This document shows positions 52,417 to 60,372 of a stretch of DNA of 64,000 nucleotides, one piece after another. This DNA comes from UBA6054 sp963975575 (GTDB lineage Bacteria > Planctomycetota > Phycisphaerae > Phycisphaerales > UBA1924), in assembly GCA_963975575.1 (NCBI GenBank), contig CAXBHL010000006.1, forward strand, positions 1 through 64,000, read 5' to 3'. The first letter of the stretch is position 1. Each line of letters starts with the position of its first letter. The notes beneath the pieces were generated by a model, which saw nothing but the letters and a program-made list of their open reading frames with translations, was not told the DNA's origin and did not search any database. Made by a program: the position numbers and the translations under genes.

Positions 52417-53091
52417 ATGAGCCAGCACCCCGCCACGCCTTCCCCGATGAGCCCGCCGCCCTTCGAACGCCCGCCGGAGCGGACGCTCTCCCAGCTGGCC
52501 CTCTGGTCGATGATCCTGGGCATCATCGGGCTGTGCATCGGCCCGCTGGGCCTGGCCGCCCTGATCATGGGCATCATCGGCATCACCAAGACCGGCCCGA
52601 ACGATGCCAAGACCGGACGCGGCTTCGCCATCGCCGGCACCGTGCTCGGCGCGGTGGGCATCCTCGGCAGTTGCCTTTCGATCGCGATTGTGCTCCCCGC
52701 GATCGGTAAGGCCCGCCAGGCCGCGGTGACCGTGATGTCTGAAGCTCAACTCCGCCAGATCCAAACGGGCACGCTCAACTATTACAATGACATCGGAGAA
52801 CTGCCCCCCGCGGACGGCTGGCAGGCGACCCTGTCGGACTACCTCGTCGGCACGCCCGACGACCCCATCTTCGATTCGCCCCTCTCCGACGGCGACGCCG
52901 TCGAGTACGTCTTCGTGCCCGGCGACGATTACGCCTTCGACGGACGCCGCATCATGTTCTACGAAGACCCCGACCACACGACCTACGACGGTATGGTCAT
53001 CGTCGGCTACGACGACGGTCGGATCGAACGCATCGACGTCCAGACGCTCGCCGCCGAACTCGCCGCCCGGGGCCACACCCTGCAGCGTTGA
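52417..53091 (+). CDS. DUF4190-domain membrane protein with pseudopilin-like tail
   Basis: A 224-residue protein. Two hydrophobic helices form a DUF4190-type domain (LALWSMILGIIGLCIGPLGLAALIMGIIGI and GFAIAGTVLGAVGILGSCLSIAIVLPAI). The latter half (QAAVTVMSEAQLRQIQTGTLNYYNDIGELPPADG) follows the helix like the mature part of a pseudopilin with a GspG-type ELPP. AGGAG precedes the ATG at 52417; TATGCT at 52385-52390 is a plausible -10. Function unknown. Confidence 0.8.
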   Translation: MSQHPATPSPMSPPPFERPPERTLSQLALWSMILGIIGLCIGPLGLAALIMGIIGITKTGPNDAKTGRGFAIAGTVLGAVGILGSCLSIAIVLPAIGKARQAAVTVMSEAQLRQIQTGTLNYYNDIGELPPADGWQATLSDYLVGTPDDPIFDSPLSDGDAVEYVFVPGDDYAFDGRRIMFYEDPDHTTYDGMVIVGYDDGRIERIDVQTLAAELAARGHTLQR

Positions 53092-53145
53092 TCACGCGAA
53101 ATCGGGTGTCAGCGGGGCCTTCCTGGCGTGGGTCTAGGGTTCGCC

Positions 53146-53754
53146 ATGACACCCCGCCCGATCGCCGTCCTCGCCCGCCTGCTCGTCCTCGCCCCGCTGG
53201 CGGCCCTGCCCGCCTGCTCCACCGCGTGGAAGGACCACTACCGCGGCGTCGCCGCCGGTGCCTACGCGCCCACCGAGTCGGTCACCGTCCGCGAAGTCCC
53301 CTGGGAACGGGTCGACGCCGCCTTGCGATCCATCGAGGCCGAACGGGCCGCGTCGGCGACCCACCCGGACGAGTGGACGCCCGAGCAACTCGAAGCCGAG
53401 CAGGCCGCCCTTCTCAGCGGCCTGCAGATCTCCGAACCGCCGGACGAGATCACCGTCCTCGGCCGCAGCGTCTTCCGCTCCACCGACCACCTCAGCCCGG
53501 CCGACGGCTCGCTGGAACAGTTCGCCCGCTCGATCGGCGCCGACTACGCGGTGTGGTCCGCGCACTACCTGGGCACCAAGGAGGTCGTTCATCACGAGTC
53601 CGTCACCGAACACGGCTGGTCGTCCCGCGGGTACCATGACGCTTCGGGGCTCTACCGGCGCGACTACGAGCCGTGGGACCGGACCGTGTTCGTGCCGGTG
53701 GTCGTCGAGGCGGACCAGTACGCCTGGGTGGTGTACTACTTGCGGAAGCGGTGA
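53146..53754 (+). CDS. Hypothetical lipoprotein
   Basis: A 202-residue lipoprotein (signal peptide ending LAALPAC). It contains a central ITVLGRSVFRSTDHL segment and a C-terminal DGSLEQFARSIGADYAVWSAHYLG...YEPWDRTVFVPVVVEADQYAWVVYYL. No named family recognised. A diverged, frameshifted copy of the 3' half lies at 54552-54805, so this gene belongs to a locally duplicated family. TAGGGT lies six bases before the ATG. A REP-bounded transposase unit begins 18 bases after its stop. Confidence 0.78.
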   Translation: MTPRPIAVLARLLVLAPLAALPACSTAWKDHYRGVAAGAYAPTESVTVREVPWERVDAALRSIEAERAASATHPDEWTPEQLEAEQAALLSGLQISEPPDEITVLGRSVFRSTDHLSPADGSLEQFARSIGADYAVWSAHYLGTKEVVHHESVTEHGWSSRGYHDASGLYRRDYEPWDRTVFVPVVVEADQYAWVVYYLRKR

Positions 53755-53771
53755 GGAACCACGCTCCCAGA

Positions 53772-53806
53772 TAGCCCCGACCGGAAGGGAGGGGATGGCT
53801 TGTGGG
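53772..53806 (+). repeat. REP-like repeat, copy A
   Basis: A GC-rich 35-base repeat (core CCCGACCGGAAGGGAGGGGA) directly upstream of the transposase gene; exact inverse of copy B. Confidence 0.85.
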
Positions 53807-53830
53807 TCTCTTTCTCATTACCCTACCAGG

Positions 53831-54292
53831 GTGCCATCAGACTACTTCCTCACCTGGACCACCTACGGCACCTGGCTCCCCGGCGACATTCGCGGTTCCT
53901 TCATCGATGACCGCGTCGAAGGCCCGGGCTTGAGCCGTCGCAAGGATCACCTCCGGACTACATCGTCGAATCGACTTGCATCGGACCCATTTGTACTCAC
54001 CGATCAAGCCCGCGTCCTCGTTGACGCGGCCATCAAGGAGCACGCCGCGCACCGTCAATGGACCGTACTCGCGCTCAATGTTCGCTCGAATCACGTCCAT
54101 CTGGTTCTCAAGACCGATCAGCCGCCGGAGCGTGTGATGACCGGAATGAAGGCATGGTCTACGAGGGCTCTCCGGGAACACGGCCTGGTCGAATGCGATC
54201 GAAAGGTCTGGACCCGCCACGGGAGCACCCGTCATCTCCATACACAGGAATCACTCCGTCGGGCGATTCAGTACGTGGAAGAGTGGCAGTAG
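53831..54292 (+). CDS. REP-associated tyrosine transposase (Y1/HUH)
   Basis: A 153-residue single-strand transposase of the IS200/RAYT family. YFLTWTTYGTWLPGD is the family's N-terminal strand, NHVHLVL the HUH metal-binding motif, and the catalytic Tyr should be that in AIQYVEEWQ, 58 residues after the second His, consistent with the family. All catalytic parts are present and the reading frame is open, so it may be active. The GTG at 53831 matches the family start; an ATG at 53795 inside the REP is an alternative. Confidence 0.85.
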   Translation: MPSDYFLTWTTYGTWLPGDIRGSFIDDRVEGPGLSRRKDHLRTTSSNRLASDPFVLTDQARVLVDAAIKEHAAHRQWTVLALNVRSNHVHLVLKTDQPPERVMTGMKAWSTRALREHGLVECDRKVWTRHGSTRHLHTQESLRRAIQYVEEWQ

Positions 54293-54324
54293 AAGGCGCG
54301 ATGTCTGGTTTGCGCATCGATCAG

Positions 54325-54359
54325 CCCACAAGCCATCCCCTCCCTTCCGGTCGGGGCTA
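54325..54359 (-). repeat. REP-like repeat, copy B (inverted)
   Basis: The exact reverse complement of 53772-53806, directly after the transposase gene. Confidence 0.85.
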
Positions 54360-54439
54360 CTTCGGAGCGACCCGTATGCGTCCCCGCGGGTTCCACTCGA
54401 CCGATCTACTCCATCTAAACGACCTCTCGTACGGACAAC

Positions 54440-54472
54440 TAGCCCCGACCGGAAGGGAGGGGATGGCTTGTG
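54440..54472 (+). repeat. REP-like repeat, copy C (direct)
   Basis: 33 bases matching copy A in the same orientation; followed by a fragment of the transposase 5' end. Confidence 0.8.
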
Positions 54473-54805
54473 CAACGCTTTCTCAGTACCTTACCGATGT
54501 GTCTTCAGACTACTTCCTCACCTGGACCACCTATGGCACCTGGCTGCCCGGCGACGGCTCGCTGGCCTCCTTCGTCCGTTCGATCGAGGCTGACTTTCGC
54601 GGTGTGGTCCGCCCACCACCTGGGCAACCGGCGCGTAACCCGCCAGCAGGGTGTCCACGAAGACGGCTTCCACGTGCGCCCGTACACCGATTCCGACGGC
54701 CGCCGTCGCACGACCGAGGAGCCGTGGGACCGCACCGTCTTCATCCCGGTCAGCGTGGACGCGGACGAGTACGCGTAGGTGGTGTACCTCCTGTGGCGGC
54801 GGTAG
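54473..54805 (+). pseudogene. Chimeric pseudogene: transposase 5' fragment joined to lipoprotein 3' fragment
   Basis: Bases up to about 54554 repeat the start of the RAYT gene (SSDYFLTWTTYGTWLPGD). From about 54552 the sequence continues as a diverged copy of the lipoprotein at 53146 (DGSLASFVRSIEADF, VWSAHHLG, EEPWDRTVFIPVSVDADEYA). An extra base near 54600 shifts the frame, and the Trp codon of the parent is a TAG stop here (54776-54778), with VVYLLWRR following to 54805. It appears to be a broken duplication joined at a CCCGGCGAC microhomology. It is not expected to make a functional protein. Confidence 0.75.
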
Positions 54806-54839
54806 GAACCGGCTCGATCAGCGGACCGAATAACGGAAC

Positions 54840-55301
54840 ATGAGACTTCATCGGCAAAGTTGGTTCGTGGCCACCGTGATCGGGAGTCTGGCCATCACCA
54901 TCGCTTTGGCTGTGTGGTTCATGCTGACCGCCCATTTCGGACCGTCCCCGGATGAGGTTGAGCGGCTGAAACGCCAACAGATCATGAGGGAACTCCTTTT
55001 CATCGCATGGGAATATGAGCGCGACCAACCCGGAAACTGGCCGATCGGTGAAGCATGGCGAACTCTTTTGGAGACCATCCCAGCATCATACAGCCTTGAC
55101 AAATTCGGCCCGGTGTATTTTCTTCGCCCTGCCCGACGGTTGCCCACATCCGAATGGGAAAAGATACCCGCGTTCTTTGAGGATCCATCGGAGAACGCCT
55201 CCAGTACGGCCGTGCTGTACTGGGATGGTACCTTTGAGCGGCTGAGTTCACGGGAGTTCGAGCGACTCATCCCAATCGATCAGTCGGAACGCATTGAGTA
55301 A
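54840..55301 (+). CDS. Small single-pass membrane protein
   Basis: A 153-residue protein with one N-terminal transmembrane helix (about 9-31, FVATVIGSLAITIALAVWFML) and a soluble Glu/Arg-rich domain (WEYERDQPGNWPIGEAWRTLLE, FFEDPSENASSTAVLYWDGTFERL). No family recognised. Base composition is more AT-rich than flanking genes, which together with the adjacent mobile repeats suggests recent acquisition. It lies on the strand opposite uvrC and ends five bases before it. Confidence 0.65.
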   Translation: MRLHRQSWFVATVIGSLAITIALAVWFMLTAHFGPSPDEVERLKRQQIMRELLFIAWEYERDQPGNWPIGEAWRTLLETIPASYSLDKFGPVYFLRPARRLPTSEWEKIPAFFEDPSENASSTAVLYWDGTFERLSSREFERLIPIDQSERIE

Positions 55302-55306
55302 AGCGA

Positions 55307-56761
55307 TCACTCCCCCAGCGTCTTCTTCCGCCTGAGAATATGGTGATAGTGCTGCGCAAACCGGTGCGCCTCGTCCCGCACCTGCTGCAGCAGGCGCAGC
55401 CCCGCGTTGTTGCGGCTCAGGCGGATCGGCTCCTTCTCCCGCTGCATGTACACCAGTTCTTCTTTCTTCGCGATCGAGATCACCATCGGCGGCTGCACGT
55501 CCAGCGTCTCGAACGCCGCCAACGCCGCGTGCAACTGCCCCAGCCCGCCGTCGATCAGGATCACATCCGGGTACAACTCATGCCCCGCCCCCGCCTCGCG
55601 GTAGCGGCGAGAAACCACCTCGGCCAACGCCGTGTAGTCGTCGTTGGCCCGCCCGCCCGGCAGGTTCGTAAAGCTCTTGATGCGGTAGCGCCGGTACTCG
55701 TCCTTGAACGGCTTGCCGTCGATGAAACAGACCTTGCTGCCCACGGTCTCCCCGCCCTGCAGGTGGGCGATGTCGAACCCCTCGATGCAGCGGATCGCCC
55801 GGTCCATGCCCAGCGCCTTCTGCAGCGCGGCCGTGCCCTTCTCGGGGTCGATGTAGCCGATCTCGGTCTCCGGCTGCCAGTTGTCCGACGTGCTGCCCCG
55901 GTCCGAGAGCTTTTCGATCGCGATGATCTGGTCCCGCAGCGCCGCCGCCCGCTCGAAGGCGAGTTCGGCCGACGCGGCCTCCATCTCCGCCCGCATCTCC
56001 CGCAGCATCACCGAGCGCTTCGTCCCGAGAAACTTGACGAACCGCTCGATGTCCTGCCCGTACACCGTCACCGAGACCGACTCGTTGCACGGCGCGGTGC
56101 ACTGCCCGATCGCGTGCAGCAGGCACGGGCGGAAGTACCGGTTCTTCGGGTCGCCCGCCACGATGTCCAGCTTGCAGGTGCGATACTTGAACACGCGTTG
56201 CAAAGTCTGCACCGCCTCCCGCAACGCCCCCGCGTTCGCGAAGGGCCCGAGCACCCGCGCGTTGCGCATCTCCGGCGCCTGCTGCCCGTCCGCGTCCACG
56301 CCCGACGGGTTCCGCGTCACGAACACCCGCGGGAAGTCCTCGTTGCGCGTGATGACGAGGTAGGGGAAGCTCTTGTCGTCCGTCAGGCGTTCGTTGTGCT
56401 TGGGGCGGATGTCCTTGATCAGCCGGTTCTCGGTCAGCAGTGCCTCCCACTCGCTGCCGCAGACCAGAAAATCGAACGAGTGGACGGCGTCGAGCATCCG
56501 CCCCTTCTTGGGCCCCAGGTCCGCCGACGGCACGAAGTAACTCGCCACCCGGTCCGGCAGGTTCGATGCCTTGCCGACGTACAGCACCACCCCCTTGTGG
56601 TCCTTCATCAGGTACACGCCCGGCGCCGGCGGCAGCCCCCGGGCCGACTTCAGCAGCCGTGCGAGACGCTCGTCGCGGGTCTCCGTCCCCCACCCCGGGG
56701 GCGCGTCCGCGGGCTGGAAGCCCTCGGCGTCGGTCTGGATGGGGTCCGGGTCATCGGGCAC
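55307..56761 (-). CDS. uvrC: Excinuclease ABC subunit C, short form
   Basis: A 484-residue nucleotide-excision-repair endonuclease that incises both sides of a lesion with UvrB. The GIY-YIG nuclease is at the N-terminus (GVYLMKDHKGVVLYVGKASNLPDRV), the UVR motif near 250 (AELAFERAAALRDQI) and the RNaseH-like endonuclease domain C-terminal (ALAEVVSRRY, VILIDGGLGQL, RDEAHRFAQHYH). It ends RRKKTLGE, just where other UvrC continue into the tandem helix-hairpin-helix DNA-binding domain, so about 100 residues are missing. The start is GTG at 56761 with TACGAT five bases upstream. Confidence 0.95.
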   Translation of the reverse strand: MPDDPDPIQTDAEGFQPADAPPGWGTETRDERLARLLKSARGLPPAPGVYLMKDHKGVVLYVGKASNLPDRVASYFVPSADLGPKKGRMLDAVHSFDFLVCGSEWEALLTENRLIKDIRPKHNERLTDDKSFPYLVITRNEDFPRVFVTRNPSGVDADGQQAPEMRNARVLGPFANAGALREAVQTLQRVFKYRTCKLDIVAGDPKNRYFRPCLLHAIGQCTAPCNESVSVTVYGQDIERFVKFLGTKRSVMLREMRAEMEAASAELAFERAAALRDQIIAIEKLSDRGSTSDNWQPETEIGYIDPEKGTAALQKALGMDRAIRCIEGFDIAHLQGGETVGSKVCFIDGKPFKDEYRRYRIKSFTNLPGGRANDDYTALAEVVSRRYREAGAGHELYPDVILIDGGLGQLHAALAAFETLDVQPPMVISIAKKEELVYMQREKEPIRLSRNNAGLRLLQQVRDEAHRFAQHYHHILRRKKTLGE

Positions 56762-56766
56762 AACGG

Positions 56767-56772
56767 ATCGTA
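56767..56772 (-). promoter_or_regulatory. -10 element for uvrC (leaderless type)
   Basis: TACGAT on the minus strand, five bases before the GTG at 56761. Confidence 0.45.
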
Positions 56773-56821
56773 TTCGACCCCCGCCCGCCCCCGGATGGGC
56801 CCCCGCTCCGTCGTCCCCGGC

Positions 56822-57535
56822 TCAGCGCAGGTCGCGCCCGAACACGCCGTCCACGGTGTGCACGCCGGGCCGCCCCGAGCTCCAGGTTCCGGGCCATTCA
56901 CCCTCGCCGGGCGGGAACGGCTCGGCGAGGGCGTCGCGTCCGACCGCGCGGGCCGACCCGTCGGCCAGCGCCATCGCGCCGGGGCCGTCGAGGCCGAAGC
57001 CGTCCATGATCCGCTCGTCCACGAGCAGCGACTTGGAACTGGGGAACCGCACCGCGTGGTCCCGCTGCCCGCGCCACTGCGATGGGCCCACCCGCCCCTG
57101 GTAGCTCCAGAACGCCGGGTCCGCCATGAACGCCGCCGAGTACCGGTAGTCGGTGACCAACGCCGGCTCGCGCCCGGGGCGCTGGAACAGCCGACCCGTG
57201 AACTCGCCGGCGTAGTGCGACTCGGCCAGCCCGAACTGCCACGCGTACACCTGCCCGAAATAGCCGTTGATCGTGTACGCACCCCCCCGGATGATGAACG
57301 TCGTCCCCGACGCCGTCGGCGGCACGAACGCCGGGTAGGCCCCGCCCGCGTCCGTCGCGTACACGCCGAAGACCTTCCCGTGCTGACCGATGGTGGCGAT
57401 CGTCGAAAGCTCCCGCGCCCGCTCGCGCACCCCGCCCAGCGACGGCGCGAGCATGCCGATCAGCACCGCGATGATCGCCACGGACAGCAGCGTCTCGATG
57501 AGCGTGAACGCTCGCCAATCACGCCGTGGGTTCAT
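56822..57535 (-). CDS. Prepilin-type N-terminal cleavage/methylation protein
   Basis: A 237-residue pseudopilin-like protein. The short leader MNPRRDWRA precedes FTLIETLLSVAIIAVLIGML, giving the peptidase site and hydrophobic helix. The rest (GKVFGVYATDAGGAYPAFVPP, GGAYTINGYFGQVYA, H-type VRFPSSKSLLVDERIMDG) resembles planctomycete DUF1559-like prepilin proteins. It overlaps the end of the MauE gene by 17 bases and is therefore in the same unit. Confidence 0.88.
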   Translation of the reverse strand: MNPRRDWRAFTLIETLLSVAIIAVLIGMLAPSLGGVRERARELSTIATIGQHGKVFGVYATDAGGAYPAFVPPTASGTTFIIRGGAYTINGYFGQVYAWQFGLAESHYAGEFTGRLFQRPGREPALVTDYRYSAAFMADPAFWSYQGRVGPSQWRGQRDHAVRFPSSKSLLVDERIMDGFGLDGPGAMALADGSARAVGRDALAEPFPPGEGEWPGTWSSGRPGVHTVDGVFGRDLR

Positions 57536-58049
57536 GACCAACCCCCGCCCCGGCCCCGGAGCCACCCCGCGCGTCCGACGGTCGCCGGAAACCGATCGGC
57601 ACGCAGCCCACCGCCCAGACCGCCAGCAGCAGCAGGTTCCGCGGGATCACGCCGGTGACCGCGCCCTTCCACTGCGCGAACGCCTCAAGCTTCAGGAAGC
57701 ACTCGCAATCCGGAGGCTCGTACGCCACCAGGTGGATCGCGTAGAACCCCGTGAACCCCGCCAGCATCACGCCGAACGCCATGTAGTGAAGCAGGCGCGG
57801 CCACCCGAAGAACAGCAACGCGGCCGACAGCTCCAGCGTCGGGATCAGCACCGCCATCCCCGGACGCACCGCCGCGGGGATCAGCAGCCAGGTGTCCAGC
57901 GAGTCGCGGAACCGCTCGAGGTCGGCGAACTTCGAGACGGCCGCGTACAGGAACAGCCCGGCCACCAGCCAGCGCAGGACGACAAGAAAACCCCGCACGA
58001 GGTTCCGCGCGTGCGGGGCGGGCTCGGTTTGTGCGATCTCCGCCTGCAT
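57519..58049 (-). CDS. MauE/DoxX-like membrane protein
   Basis: A 176-residue protein with four transmembrane helices (about 23-45, 67-85, 92-112, 136-155) of the MauE/DoxX type: RWLVAGLFLYAAVSKFADLERFRDSL is the recognisable N-terminal signature. A CxC pair lies in the third loop (EPPDCECF). MauE proteins are linked to oxidative maturation of small disulfide-rich substrates such as the methylamine dehydrogenase light chain. Its immediate upstream neighbour encodes a ten-cysteine secreted peptide, which could be the substrate. Confidence 0.82.
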   Translation of the reverse strand: MQAEIAQTEPAPHARNLVRGFLVVLRWLVAGLFLYAAVSKFADLERFRDSLDTWLLIPAAVRPGMAVLIPTLELSAALLFFGWPRLLHYMAFGVMLAGFTGFYAIHLVAYEPPDCECFLKLEAFAQWKGAVTGVIPRNLLLLAVWAVGCVPIGFRRPSDARGGSGAGAGVGHEPTA

Positions 58050-58058
58050 CGCCCCGGA

Positions 58059-58442
58059 TCAGCAGCCGTTCTGGCAGCCGCCCTGGCAGGGTGCGCCGGC
58101 CGCCCGATAGCAGCGGTAGGTCCGCGGGGGAACCATCGTCGGCCGGCAGATGTTCATCACGAAGTCCAGCGACCAGACGCGCATCTCGCAATCGGAGCTG
58201 TACGCCCCGCGCTGGGAGCTGCCCACCGGACCGAAGGCGGTCTCCTTGCACTCTTGCGAGTTGAGCACCTCGTCGGGGCACACGTCTGGGTCCGTCTGAT
58301 CGACCCACTTCGAGCACGCCCCGTCCGGGAGCTGGTAATCGACGATGCACGTGGGCGCCGGCGCCGACTGCGCGATCGCCAGCGTGGCGGCCACGCCCAG
58401 CAGGGGCGCCGCGATCCGGACCGTTCTGCGGATTAGTTTCAT
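58059..58442 (-). CDS. Secreted cysteine-rich peptide
   Basis: A 127-residue exported protein: signal peptide MKLIRRTVRIAAPLLGVAAT to AIAQ, mature part with ten cysteines, the last three in CQGGCQNGC. The spacing suggests several disulfide bonds. No family recognised. It lies in the same unit as the MauE gene (start nine bases downstream of this stop), whose relatives help oxidise such proteins. GAGAGG precedes the ATG at 58442. The longer open frame upstream is a shadow of the next gene. Confidence 0.75.
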   Translation of the reverse strand: MKLIRRTVRIAAPLLGVAATLAIAQSAPAPTCIVDYQLPDGACSKWVDQTDPDVCPDEVLNSQECKETAFGPVGSSQRGAYSSDCEMRVWSLDFVMNICRPTMVPPRTYRCYRAAGAPCQGGCQNGC

Positions 58443-58477
58443 CTCTGGTTTCCTCTCTTCTATGAACACCGTGAATC

Positions 58478-59590
58478 TCAAACCGATCTCTTCATCCGAA
58501 CAATCACGAACGCGCCGACCAGCACCGGCAGGATCACCCACCCCGCCCAGCGCCACAAGTTCGAGCCGCGTCGGTTGACGGCGGTCGCCAGCGGCTCGGT
58601 CGAGACCACCGCCCCCGTCTCCGGGTTGAGCGTGGTGGACACCGCGGTGGCCGGCCGGTAGTCGTCGATCCGTTTGATCCGCCGCCCGTCGCGCGTCGGG
58701 TCTTCCCGGTCCGGCGAGGGCACCGCGGCGATCCGCCCGAACGTCTGCGGATCGAACGACGCGATCGATGTCAGGTCCGACGTGCGGACGATCCGCCCGC
58801 CGGCGTCCCTGTGCACGAACCGGCCTGCGACCACACGCTCGAGCGCCGGGTCGTAGGTGTGCTGTGAATACTCGAGCGACTGCCCGTCGGTCTCCGGATG
58901 ACCGGGCGCGGCGAACAGCCCCGTGCGCACCACGAACTGTGCATTCTCGGCGCGATAGAACCCCGTCAGCCTGAATCGCACCTCCGTCTCGGGCAGCGAC
59001 AGCATCGCACGCCACTCGTCGTCGGTGATCTCGAAACTGCGCACCTCGAGCTTCGGCGAGCCGAAACCCATCCCCGACGCCAGCAGCTCCTGCACCACAC
59101 CACGGATCTTCTGCACGTGGATCCGCGGGTTGCGCCCGGGCGGCGGGCGGTCGAAGTTCATCACCGACACCGACCCGTCGCTCGCGTACACCCAGCCCTC
59201 GTCCCCGTTCACCACCGCGTCGATCTCGGGCGACCATTCGGCGTTGGGGATGTCCTCGTTGATGCGGAACTGCCGGTCGCTCAGGTACCACAGCCGGTAG
59301 GTCGACACGCTCGGCCCGGTGTTGGCCAGCCAGCGCTGGCCCTCCAACTCGGCCCGCTCGGTCTCCCGCGGCTCGGCGCCCAGCCGCGCGATCGCCGCGT
59401 CGATCTCCTCCGACGTCATCCGGGCGTGCGTCGTCTCGCTCCACACCACGGACGTGCCCCGCGGGATCTCGTACCCCCGCGCGGCCTGCCACGAACGCTC
59501 AAAGTCTTCGATCGAGGGCGCCGCAACCGCAGCCCCGCACGCGACAGACAGCACGCAAGCCAGGATGGCCGGCCGGGAGGAAAGAACCAT
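58478..59590 (-). CDS. Exported single-pass membrane protein
   Basis: A 370-residue protein with signal peptide (MVLSSRPAILACVLSVACGAAVAA), a large extracytoplasmic beta-rich domain (WYLSDRQFRINEDIPNAEW, GEGWVYAS-like GDEGWVYASDGSVSVMNF) and a C-terminal transmembrane anchor (WAGWVILPVLVGAFVIV) followed by RMKRSV. The N-out/C-in anchor plus tail resembles sorting-tagged exported proteins. No family recognised. It heads the cysteine-rich peptide/MauE/pseudopilin unit. TATTCT lies seven bases before the ATG with a TTGCGG 18 bases further up. Confidence 0.75.
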   Translation of the reverse strand: MVLSSRPAILACVLSVACGAAVAAPSIEDFERSWQAARGYEIPRGTSVVWSETTHARMTSEEIDAAIARLGAEPRETERAELEGQRWLANTGPSVSTYRLWYLSDRQFRINEDIPNAEWSPEIDAVVNGDEGWVYASDGSVSVMNFDRPPPGRNPRIHVQKIRGVVQELLASGMGFGSPKLEVRSFEITDDEWRAMLSLPETEVRFRLTGFYRAENAQFVVRTGLFAAPGHPETDGQSLEYSQHTYDPALERVVAGRFVHRDAGGRIVRTSDLTSIASFDPQTFGRIAAVPSPDREDPTRDGRRIKRIDDYRPATAVSTTLNPETGAVVSTEPLATAVNRRGSNLWRWAGWVILPVLVGAFVIVRMKRSV

Positions 59591-59597
59591 GGCCACC

Positions 59598-59627
59598 AGA
59601 ATACCCCGGCAGGACCGGTAACCGCAA
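59598..59627 (-). promoter_or_regulatory. Promoter for exported-protein/MauE/pseudopilin unit (leaderless type)
   Basis: On the minus strand TTGCGG (59627-59622), 18-base spacer, TATTCT (59603-59598), then seven bases to the ATG at 59590. Confidence 0.6.
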
Positions 59628-59825
59628 GCCAATCCCCCCGCGACTGGGGTTTTTACAGACCGATAAGCAGATCTTCCGAAATCACCCCCCTGCGAATCCC
59701 CTTCGTCGCGGTCGTGCCGCGTGAGCGCCCGGCGACGCCGAACGACCCGCCACGCAAGAGACGGGCCCGGTCAACTCGCCGCAACGACCGGCCGCTCACG
59801 CGGCTCGGCTGGGATGGGGCGCATG

Positions 59826-59848
59826 AAAAACCGGCCGTGCGGCCGGTT
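59826..59848 (-). terminator. Rho-independent terminator
   Basis: AACCGGCC/GGCCGGTT stem (59829-59848) with four-base loop. On the minus strand it is followed by TTTTT, so it ends the lipoprotein gene at 59874. Confidence 0.8.
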
Positions 59849-59873
59849 GGGTTCGATCGGATGTTGTGGCGGC

Positions 59874-60299
59874 TCACTCGTAGATGTAGCCGGGGCCGCG
59901 CCACTGCTGCCACTTCTTCAGGCGGAAGCGCCAGAACTGTTCCTCGAAGTTCTTCTGCGCCTCGGGCGACCAGTTCTGGTACGCCGGCAGCAGCCGCGCC
60001 TCGGAGGCGATTTCGCGGAGCTTGTCCTCGGCCTCCTGCACCGTCAGCGGCTCGGCCTCGCCGGACCGCACGGCCGCGTGCAGCAGCTCCTGGTACATCC
60101 CGTTCAGGCGGGCGTAGTCCTCGAGCGTCTGCTCGCTCATGTCCGCCGCGTTGAGGCGGGCGCTCTCCGCACGCAGCACCGTGTCGATCGCCCGCGCCTG
60201 GTGACGCTGGCCCTCCGTCCGCTCCACGCGGCAACCGGAGAGAACACCCACGGCGGCGACGGCGGCCAGCCCCATCAGGATCGTCTTGCGAAGCTTCAT
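59874..60299 (-). CDS. Small hypothetical lipoprotein
   Basis: A 141-residue lipoprotein (MKLRKTILMGLAAVAAVGVLSGC) with a helical, charged mature part (LEDYARLNGMYQELLHAAVRSGEAEPLTVQEAEDKL). No family recognised. GGGAGTGGGT precedes the ATG at 60299, which is preferred over the in-frame ATG at 60311 because that would lie within the Shine-Dalgarno. A terminator follows its stop. Located downstream of the M20 amidohydrolase gene. Confidence 0.75.
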   Translation of the reverse strand: MKLRKTILMGLAAVAAVGVLSGCRVERTEGQRHQARAIDTVLRAESARLNAADMSEQTLEDYARLNGMYQELLHAAVRSGEAEPLTVQEAEDKLREIASEARLLPAYQNWSPEAQKNFEEQFWRFRLKKWQQWRGPGYIYE

Positions 60300-60372
60300 A
60301 CCCACTCCCATCGGTTCCCGGACGCCCCCGCTGCAGCCCTTTCTGGGGGGCCCGCCGGGGATTGATCCCATG

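Larger units (their letters stand above)
53772..54359. mobile_element. REP-flanked RAYT transposase unit
   Basis: A 588-bp unit: a 35-base repeat (53772-53806), a Y1-transposase gene and an exact inverted copy of the repeat (54325-54359). It is a minimal REP-associated tyrosine transposase (RAYT) arrangement inserted in the gap after a lipoprotein gene. A third, direct repeat copy with the start of a second transposase lies at 54440. Confidence 0.75.

Noticed and set aside
54058..54843. Continuous 261-residue open frame across the REP copies
   Set aside because: It crosses repeats and the chimeric pseudogene; its sequence is out of frame with both parent genes for most of its length.
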